Origin: SZUA-22 sp963751695
GTDB taxonomy: Bacteria; Bacteroidota; Ignavibacteria; Ignavibacteriales; Melioribacteraceae
Direction of reading: 5' to 3'
DNA: 64,000 nt
Assembly (NCBI GenBank): GCA_963751695.1
Contig: CAVVVP010000003.1
Location: forward strand, 971,399-1,035,398
The position numbers were made by a program, and so were the translations under genes. Below the pieces are notes generated by a model. It was not told the DNA's origin. It worked only from the letters and a program-made list of their open reading frames with translations, and did not search any database. Shown here in pieces: positions 56,727 through 64,000 of this stretch (position 1 is its first letter; every line of letters begins with the position of its first letter).

Positions 56727-57927
56727 ATGTCAAAAAATAATCTACTCTTCAAAGATATCTTCTCCATAAAAAGAGTATCACTTAATAGGCACAGCACTTG
56801 TCTCCAGTAAAGTTGTTTTAATCTTTGTTGCTTACTTCTTAAATGAAACCCAGTACAATGAATTCAATAAATATTATTACACTGCTTCTATTATGATTTT
56901 ATTTGGAGCGCTTGGTTTTAACTTTGCAATTACAAGAATTAAATTAAAATCTCATCTATTGGCAGCAACTGTTTTTTTTAACTTGTTGATAATTTCTTTG
57001 GCTTATTATTTATTGGCGGATCCTTTTTCAGAATTCTTAAGTTTGGTTTCACTTTTTATATTTGCTCTTTTTACTTCAATAGCTGGCATCATACTTTTCA
57101 GCTTGCTCTTCCAAGGAGATTACCAGAAATACTTTTTATATACTTTTATTAACAGCCTTCTATTGCTGAGCATTATCCCACTTCTCAAATATACTTCAAT
57201 AGGTTTGATGATATTATTTCCGGTGGTTGCATTTCTTTGGCTGCTCTCAATCATAGTTATTGCAAGACCATTTCAAAATAACAATTCTGAAGATATTAGA
57301 GGGTTCTACATACTGGGCGTATCCGCATTTGTTATAAACGGCACTGCTTCATTGGCTTTTGCATTGGATAAGTATTTTGTTAATCACTTTTATGATGTTG
57401 GGACAGCAAATTCTTATACATTCTCTTGGAGCTTGGTAGCACCAATATTTTATATAGGTACTTTAGTTGAAAAGAATATTTACGCCTTAAATGATGGTGA
57501 TGCAAAGAGTACAATTAAAAAATCATTCTTTGCTCTCGCTGGTTCAGTGCTGCTTTACGGATTTGTTGTTTTAGCAATTATCAAATATTTTAATGCTTTA
57601 CTACCTTCTTCCATTCAACCAGAATTGTTGCTTACAATATTTACTCTAATGATAATAGGTTATGGGCTTTACGCCATGATCCATTTCCCTATAAATGGCT
57701 ATCTCTTTAAGTATGCGGAAACTTTCAAGCAAACAATTATCTCTAAGGCAATATTTATAGCCACTGTTCCAATGTTTGCCTTATACTATTTCATTCTTTC
57801 AGATTGGTTTAAGGAAAATTTCACTCATTTAATTATTGGTGTTCTAGCGTACATATTTCTTATCCAGATCATAAAAGTATTTATACTGTTCTACAATAAC
57901 AGAAATTATGAAGCTAGTTTGGGTTAA
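56727..57927 (+). pseudogene. polysaccharide flippase (Wzx-like), frame break near the 5' end
   Basis: The long frame (from 56893) encodes multiple membrane segments typical of oligosaccharide flippases (LLSIIPLLKYTSIGLMILF, FVINGTASLAFALDKYFV, FSWSLVAPIFYIGTLVEK). Upstream, an ATG at 56727 gives MSKNNLLFKDIFSIKRVSL, and after removing one A at 56784-56785 the frame continues IGTALVSSKVVLIFVAYFLN into the long frame. Repaired length is about 400 aa. It would move lipid-linked repeat units across the inner membrane. Confidence 0.75.
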
Positions 57928-57958
57928 ATAAATATTTAATGCAGACAATAATTACTTT

Positions 57959-59304
57959 ATGAATAAAATTTACGATAACATAAGGAACAACTCTAAAGTA
58001 CACAACGGGCTTATCTTTTGCGCACTATTTTTTACTCTTCTTCGAGTGTTCGAGTTAACTAAAGATCTGTATATTCTCGCAGTACTTTCAGAGGGATTGC
58101 TAATTGCAATCGCTATCAAAGATCTGCTGAGATCAAAACATTACAGAATCATGTTTTTCTTGTTTTCTGCATTTTCATTATGGGCAGCACTGACTGCTAT
58201 TTGGTCTGCATATCCTTTTGTAACGTTGCAGAGAGCAGTATTATTTTTTATTGTTTCTTCCTCAGCTGTATCAGCAGCGTATTTACTGAGAGAACGAAAA
58301 GAAACCTTCTTTGGATTGCTTGCAATCCTGAATACGCTCGTAATAGTACTATCAACATGCATCTTATTTATTAAATTATCCCTTGAGCGCGTGGACCGGT
58401 GGAAACGGAATGGGATTTATGGGTTTCTTTCCGCACCAGAATACTTTAGGAATGGCATTGTTTTTTACAATTCCAGGCCCATTCTATTTCCTGCTTAAAA
58501 GTATTAGCGGAATGAATTTCTTTAAAAAGGTAAATCTTAAAGAACACTATTTGGATGCTTGCAATTCTATTTGCAAATATACTTCTTCATTATAGCCTCC
58601 TATTCCCGTGCCTCTATGCTGGCACTGACAATTGGAACAATTATATCTTTTACATTATTCTTCAATAAGAAACAGAGATTATACTACATAACTTCTCTTA
58701 TAATATTGACTGCAGCTATACTTGTTATACCAGCACTTTCAGATAAAATGAAAAGTTATTTTCTAAAAGGGGCGGACTCATTTACTACAAACAGAGTAAT
58801 TCTATGGGGGCCATCATACGAGGCTGCTAAAATTGGAGGGATGTTTGGTATTGGCTACGGTATAAGTGCTGAGGAAGTTTCAACACCTTTTGTGCATTAT
58901 AAGGAAGATGGTAAGACCAATACAGAGAAAAGGAAACAGCATACTTGCTTTAATAGAAGAAGTGGGTATTGTTGGACTTTTCTGCTTTTTGTTTTACCTT
59001 TGCTTTTGCCTCATGTCATTTAGACGAGTATGCAAGGAGAAACCTCATAAATATTCAACCCGTTGAAGCAAAACTAGAGATGACATTAAATAAAAACTGC
59101 AACTTCCATCATTTTCTTTTCATTCTTAACTCGCCTCTACTTATTCATTCTCAGTTTGAAGCTTGGTGGATTGGAGTGAGTAGTATTTCATTATTTATTT
59201 ATTTATTTATCTATGCCTTGTGTTATCAGTCACTTTGGAAAAATATGATAACCACGAGGGATCTACTAAAAATATTATTAAGCCTTCAGAAAAAACTATT
59301 TTAA
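57959..59304 (+). pseudogene. O-antigen ligase/polymerase (Wzy/WaaL-like), several frame breaks
   Basis: Pieces in different frames make one membrane protein in order. LLRVFELTKDLYILAVLSEG and LQRAVLFFIVSSSAVSAAY come first. A frame change near 58390 gives WTGGNGMGFMGFFPHQNTLG, the conserved O-antigen ligase loop. A change near 58560 gives FIIASYSRASMLALTIGTII, one near 58920 gives ILALIEEVGIVGLFCFLFYL, and another leads into QFEAWWIGVSSISLFIY. At least four breaks in 1.35 kb. About ten membrane segments are expected. Either repeated sequence errors or a decayed gene. Confidence 0.7.
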
Positions 59305-59309
59305 CATTT

Positions 59310-60413
59310 ATCGGTTACTATTTCCCCTGGCGATAGATCCGGCGGAACGGTACGCTCAATCTCCAACATGCTTAATTTGTTAGGAGAAAAATATACTTTT
59401 AAGATCATTACAAGAGATAGAGACCTATTTGAAAGTAAACCTTATAAAAACATAAAAGTTAACGAATGGAATGATGGAGTAAAAAGTAAAATATTCTACA
59501 AAACTAAGAACCAAGCACTAAGAACAGTTATTAACGATTGTGAATTCGATATTTATTATTTAAATGAGTTTTTTGCTTTTAATTTTTCAATCAAATTAAT
59601 GCTCTTGAGATGGTTGAGGCTGATTCCTCAAAAACAAGTTCTTTTTGTGGTTCGAAAGAGGAGAGTTTATCTGGGGCATTGTCAATAAAATCTTTTAAGA
59701 AAAAACTATTTTTATCCTTAGTTAAATTTTTGGGTCTCTATAAAAATATTACTTGGCATGCATCAACTGAAATGGAGGCTGGGGCTATAAAAAAAGTATT
59801 TGGGAAAAATATTAAAATTAAAATTGCATTGGATGTCCCAAATTTCAATAAAAATCAAGTTAGCGAATACCGCCTAAAAGAAGAAGGGAAACTTAAAATA
59901 CTATCTATTTCAAGTATTGTAAAAATCAAGAATTTAAAATTTGTTTTTGAAACCTTAAATAAAGTAAAAGGGGAGTTTACTTTAGACATATATGGTCCAA
60001 TAAAAGACAAAAGTTATTGGAACAAATGCTTAAAAGCTATAAGTCCAAATATAAAAGATAGAGTGGTTTATAAAGGAGAAATTCATTACAATGATATATA
60101 TAAAGTCTATCCTAACTATGATCTTTTCTTTTTCCCGACTTTAAGTGAAAGTTTCGGTCATGTTATTTGGAAAGCTTGGTTTTTGGCTGTCCCGTTCTAA
60201 CTACTACAAAACCTTGTGGAATGATCTTGAAAAGAGTAAAGCTGGTTGGAATTTTAATTTAAAAGATACTTCCCAAAGAGAAAGAGAAAATTGAAGAGTT
60301 AATTAAGACAGACCAAATCAAATACACTCTCTTTTTTAGTGGTTGTGCAAAATATATTGATAGTTTTCAAGTAAACGGAAATACTAAACAACAATCGTGA
60401 TTTGTTTGAATGA
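59310..60413 (+). pseudogene. glycosyltransferase family 4 (GT-B), several frame breaks
   Basis: The N-terminus reads VTISPGDRSGGTVRSISNML from about 59312, then LLGEKYTFKIITRDRDLFES. A shift before 59680 leads to GALSIKSFKKKLFLSL and THASTEMEAG-like text (TWHASTEMEAGAIKK). LKILSISSIVKIKNLKFVFE and FFFPTLSESFGHVIW are hallmark GT4 motifs. The frame then breaks again near 60175 (TTTK then WNFNLKDTS) and ends about 60413. No normal start codon is found. Three or more breaks. It would add a sugar to the surface polysaccharide. Confidence 0.7.
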
Positions 60414-60590
60414 CAATCAAAATATTAGCAATAATTATGAGCTTTTTAACAAAATATGAAGCGAATGTAATTGTTGAAGCATTTAGCGTAGCAAAGGGAA
60501 ATCTCTCAGATACTTGTACCGTCGTAGGAAACCCCTATCAGATGGTTGCAATTATTAGCAAGTGGGCAGAGCGAAAAAAAAATTAAAAGT
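60414..60590 (+). pseudogene. C-terminal remnant, possibly of a hexapeptide acyltransferase
   Basis: A short frame reads NVIVEAFSVAKGNLSDTCTV, then VGNPYQMVAIISKWAERKKN and stops. The VVxGNP pattern resembles the end of left-handed beta-helix acetyltransferases. The N-terminal half is missing and no start is seen. Identification is by eye and weak. Confidence 0.35.
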
Positions 60591-60677
60591 AATATTACTA
60601 AAGGGTTAAATACATGGTAAGTATGGAATTAACCTTTGATTACTAATCTTATTCTAGGTGAACATGAATATATTGAA

Positions 60678-60711
60678 ATAATACTAATAAGTATATACTT
60701 ATTAGTATTAT
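60678..60711. repeat. 34-bp perfect palindrome
   Basis: Arms of 17 nt with no spacer (ATAATACTAATAAGTAT and its complement). It lies in about 190 nt with no gene between the acyltransferase remnant and the EpsG-like gene. It could form a cruciform; it is not a good terminator because it is all AT-rich and lacks a distinct loop. Confidence 0.85.
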
Positions 60712-60789
60712 CAGTAAATTTAATACTATATCTTAACAATAAAGGTATCTTATGGATTTGTAGTAATTAACATCTATTTTGCTTTTCTT

Positions 60790-61781
60790 TGAACGAGCGG
60801 ACACGAATATGCTGGAAGTGGTGATGCAATTGATTTTCATAATTATTTCAACGATTATGAAGACTTAATTGTATCATCAATGAATGACTTTTGGTTTTAT
60901 TATCTTTTCTATACCTCACAAAAATAGGTATTTTATTTCTTTAAATTACTATCAATGGTGGGCCGTGATGACGGCATTATCGCTATTATTTGTTTTCAAT
61001 ACTATAAAAAAGAGGAATTACAATCCTCATATCTTTTTATTTTTTTTTATGGCTTATTATGTGTTTTTATTTTATGGTGGATTGAAATTTTTCTATGGGT
61101 TTTGTCTTTTTCAATACGCATTTACATTTTTGTTAAAAGGAGAAAAAGGAGGTAAACTTAAATTTATTTTAATTACACTATTGGCCGGTGGATTTCATGT
61201 AATGTATTATATGTTTTTAGTTTTAGCATTGATACATTTAACAATAAAAACAGAAAAGTATTCAAGAAAGATTATAATTTTTTTTATAACAGTCACTGCA
61301 CTTACTTTATTAAACAGGAAGAATTTTTCTCAACTCTATTCAAGTTTTAATTGATAGCATAGAAAATGATAAACTTTCTATGTATTTTGATCTTAGGACA
61401 AATTGGGGGTTTTTAATACCTATTAGTATACATATTCTTACAACTGTATATTCGTTCATATATAGAGAGATAGTCAGGCAATACGATCAAGATAAATGGT
61501 ATTTTTATGCTAATACATTGTTATATGTTAATTTAATAGCAGTTATTTTTTATCCAACTTTTATGATAGCCCTAACTTTTATGAGGTTATTAACATCATT
61601 ATCACTAACAACAATTATTGCATCAGGTTATGGCCAAAAATATTTCAATAAAATAGATAAATTAAAATTATTATTATCTGGATTTACAATAGTATGTTTA
61701 TATATTTATATAAATATCTATTTAGGTGGATATATGGATAAAACAGTCTTACCTTTTTTCGATTCTTATTACTTTAATTAG
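60790..61781 (+). pseudogene. EpsG-like polysaccharide polymerase, frame breaks
   Basis: Joined frames read HEYAGSGDAIDFHNYFNDYE (about 60805-60865, EpsG-like extracellular loop), then YYQWWAVMTALSLLFVFNTI, FYGGLKFFYGFCLFQYAFTF and LLAGGFHVMYYMFLVLALIH (the GGFHxxx motif of EpsG polymerases). After a break at 61340-61352 (QVLIDSIENDKLSMYF) it continues FLIPISIHILTTVYSFIYRE to 61781. The N-terminal membrane segments upstream of 60800 are not clear. At least two breaks. Confidence 0.65.
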
Positions 61782-61911
61782 TTTTGAAAAAATATGATGC
61801 TATTTAGTGTAACGGTTTATTTGTAAATAATAATAAACTACAAGCAGTTAAAAGGAATAAGTATTAATTATAAAGTTTGAAAATTTTTCGAATTAAAAAG
61901 TAACGTAGAAT

Positions 61912-62801
61912 TTGAAAGAAAATGAATTAATCTCAGTTGTAATACCAACATACAATAGGGCACACATAATTTCTAAATCTATTGAAAGTGTTCTAAATCA
62001 GACTTATGGAAATATTGAATTAATTATTGTCGATGATGGTTCTACAGATGATACAGTAAAAACTCTTAGAAATATTAAAGATAAAAGATTAAAGATAGTT
62101 CAGTTAGAAAAAAACAGTGGTATGTGTGCTGCTAGAAATGCTGGAACTAAAGTGTCAAAAGGGAAATATATTGCCATTCATGATAGTGATGATATTTGGG
62201 ATTTAGAGAAGTTAGAGAAGCAATATAAATTTATGAAGAAACAGGTTGTGACTTAGCATTTTGTCAAATGCGAAGAATCAATGTGAACGGTAAAGAACAA
62301 ATTACTCCAAATAAAGACCTCACAATGGATGGTGATATCTATCATAAGCTTTTAAAGGGTAGCTTTATTCCATTTATTACAATAATGATGAATAACGAAC
62401 TTGCCAATAAGGTCGAATTTGATCCCGAGGTACGAAGATTTACAGATTGGGATTTTGCATTGCGGGTTAAAGCAAATTATAAAATATCCTATTTACCAGA
62501 GATATTAGCGACTTCTTATATTCAAAATGATAGTACTGCAATTACGGCAAATGCATATAAATCAATAGACTTTATTTATAAACGGTACAAAGATGATATC
62601 AAGTCGTATCCTGATGCCCACGCCATTTTTACATGTAACTTGGGGATTAGTAGTGCAATTAATAACCGAAAATTAGCGCACACACACTTTATGAATAGTT
62701 TGAAATTACAATTTTCATTGAAAGTTCTAGTTAGATTAATTCTTAGTCAGTTAGGAATGACAAATATTTTAAGATCAATCAAAAGAAGCGTAACGCAATA
62801 A
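61912..62801 (+). pseudogene. glycosyltransferase family 2, one frame break
   Basis: The TTG-start frame reads ELISVVIPTYNRAHIISKSI, ELIIVDDGSTDDTV and AARNAGTKVSKGKYIAIHDS with a DSDD metal motif. It stops at 62256. The next frame supplies TGCDLAFCQMRRINVNGKEQ and the rest to 62801, including FTDWDFALRVKANYKISYLP. One missing A in AAA at 62239-62241 restores a protein of about 296 aa. GT-A fold, sugar unknown. Confidence 0.82.
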
Positions 62802-62835
62802 TTATTTACAAACTATTGAAAGGATCGATATATGC

Positions 62836-63736
62836 ATGAATACTCTTAAAACAATTGCAAGATATACTTCAGATCTTTTAAATAGACCTATTATTAGAAA
62901 TATAACACCAGCAGCTTGGTTTCTGAAAGTAAGATTTTATTTTTATATGGAGGAAAAATTGAATCTAGTCCCCCCGTGACATTCAACGAAAAAATTCAAT
63001 GGTTGAAGTTATACAATTTCAAACCAAAATACACTCAATTGGCAGATAAATACCAAGTAAGAAAGTATGTTGCTGAAAAAATTGGTAAAAAGTATCTGAT
63101 TCCTTTGATAGGAGGACCCTGGGATGATTTTAATGGTATAATTTTCAATTATTATCAAATCAATTTGTCTTAAAATGCACACATGATAGTGGTGGTGTTG
63201 TTGTGTGTTCAGATAAATCGAAATTTGATGAAAGTAGAGCAAAAGAAAAAATAAATAATTCATTGAAGAGTAATTATTATTGGCGCGGACGGGAGAAACC
63301 ATATAAGAACATAAAACCAAGAATTATTGCTGAGAATTATTTAGTAGAAGATGAAGGAGAAGAACTTAAAGACTATAAAATAATGGTTTTTAACGGTAAA
63401 GCAAAATGCTCCTTTGTTGGTAGTGAAAGGTTTACTAGCAGCACACTAAAAGTTACTTTCTTTGACCTTGATTGGAATGAAATGCCATTTGAACGGAGTT
63501 ACCCTAAATCATCAATCAAAATTGATAAACCTCAAAACTATGAATTAATGATTCAATTAGCGGAAACATTAGCAGAAGGAATTCCTTTAGTTAGAGTTGA
63601 TTTTTATGAAGTAAGAGGACATGTGTATTTTGGAGAAATGACTTTTTATCCTGGAGGTGGCATGGAAAGCTTCAATCCAAAAGAATGGGATACTATACTA
63701 GGTGAATGGCTAGAATTGCCAGCAGAAAATGAGTAG
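62836..63736 (+). pseudogene. TupA-like ATP-grasp protein, two frame breaks
   Basis: An ATG at 62836 starts MNTLKTIARYTSDLLNRPII. A C6 tract at 62970-62975 breaks the frame (seven Cs would give NLVPPVTFNEKIQWLKLY). VRKYVAEKIGKKYLIPLIGG follows, then a second break near 63140-63160 before QFVLKCTHDSGGVVVCSDKS. The end LVRVDFYEVRGHVYFGEMTF is the ATP-grasp metal site of TupA-type proteins (PF14305), found in many polysaccharide loci and thought to form amide or peptide-like bonds. Confidence 0.78.
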
Positions 63737-64000
63737 AGCAGATAGATTAAAAAAGAATACAGTATCATCATTAGTATACCAAGCATTGGCTTTTATAGCA
63801 GCGATGGTAGTACCCCGCTTGATCATATTATATTATGGTTCTTCGATTTACGGGTTAGTATACTCCATTACAAGTTTTCTCGGATTTATTACAATTTTAG
63901 ACTTAGGAATTGGAGCTGTTATATCTTCGAATTTGTACAAACCTTTAGCAGAAAAGAACACCAGAAAAGTAAGTGAAATATATAAATATGCAAGATATTT
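63729..64000 (+). CDS. second polysaccharide flippase (Wzx-like), 3' partial
   Basis: The ATG at 63729 overlaps the end of the ATP-grasp gene. The product begins MSRADRLKKNTVSSLVYQAL, then FIAAMVVPRLIILYYGSSIY and GLVYSITSFLGFITILDLGI, the usual N-terminus of MOP-family lipopolysaccharide exporters. It runs off the right edge. A second flippase in one locus is unusual unless the first is not functional. Confidence 0.82.
   Translation, partial: MSRADRLKKNTVSSLVYQALAFIAAMVVPRLIILYYGSSIYGLVYSITSFLGFITILDLGIGAVISSNLYKPLAEKNTRKVSEIYKYARY

Overview
The window is AT-rich bacterial chromosome. Two secreted enzymes end in the Type IX secretion sorting domain (NYPNPFNPST near its start, KGMILIK or KKMVLVK at the end), and there are many small outer-membrane beta-barrel proteins, so the source belongs to the Bacteroidota/Ignavibacteriota side of the tree. 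AGGAG-type ribosome sites and the exact style of the sorting domains favour an Ignavibacteria-like organism; this placement is inference.

Region 1 (1-16 kb): the end of a BNR/sortilin-type secreted propeller protein, then a long leftward run. It starts with both methylmalonyl-CoA mutase subunits, followed by a clear terminator. Next come meaB, an ABM-domain protein, an unassigned fold-II PLP enzyme, hyuA, ssnA, ygeY and ygeW. The last four match the anaerobic purine/urate catabolic cluster of E. coli and gut anaerobes. ygeX, ygfK, xdh and carbamate kinase are absent here, and the PLP enzyme stands where ygeX would be.

Region 2 (15.5-44 kb): housekeeping and envelope genes. They include a BtpA-family protein, MATE and MFS transporters, AMP nucleosidase, PAP2, two signalling proteins with degenerate histidine boxes, glyS, a T9SS M14 peptidase, prfA, a GT2-like protein, miaA, a cluster of beta-barrel and DUF3943 proteins, an SSS symporter and a YfcC transporter. 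It ends at a tRNA-Thr gene.

Region 3 (44.1-50.8 kb): a 6.5 kb integrative element in tRNA-Thr(UGU), bounded by 104-bp direct repeats with one mismatch. It carries a tyrosine integrase, a RepA-like AAA ATPase with a C-terminal winged helix, a T9SS-exported M28 peptidase, about 0.7 kb of non-coding DNA packed with hairpins, and a second non-coding stretch with repeated TTTAAAATG-plus-hairpin units. The att repeat includes the 5' half of the tRNA and its promoter, so the promoter copy at the right end points straight into the integrase. This element is the best candidate for something undescribed.

Region 4 (50.8-64 kb): an orphan AAA ATPase between 27-bp repeats, then a surface-polysaccharide locus. 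It begins with UDP-L-FucNAc synthesis (capE, a cupin epimerase, capF, capG) and continues with a flippase, an O-antigen polymerase/ligase, glycosyltransferases, an EpsG-like polymerase, a TupA-type ATP-grasp protein and the start of a second flippase. Nearly every gene after capF is broken by frameshifts.

A caveat affects the whole window. Single-base frame breaks, several in homopolymers, also occur in genes expected to be intact, including the essential prfA. Many broken genes are therefore probably sequence errors, although the density in 56.7-63.2 kb is much higher than elsewhere.
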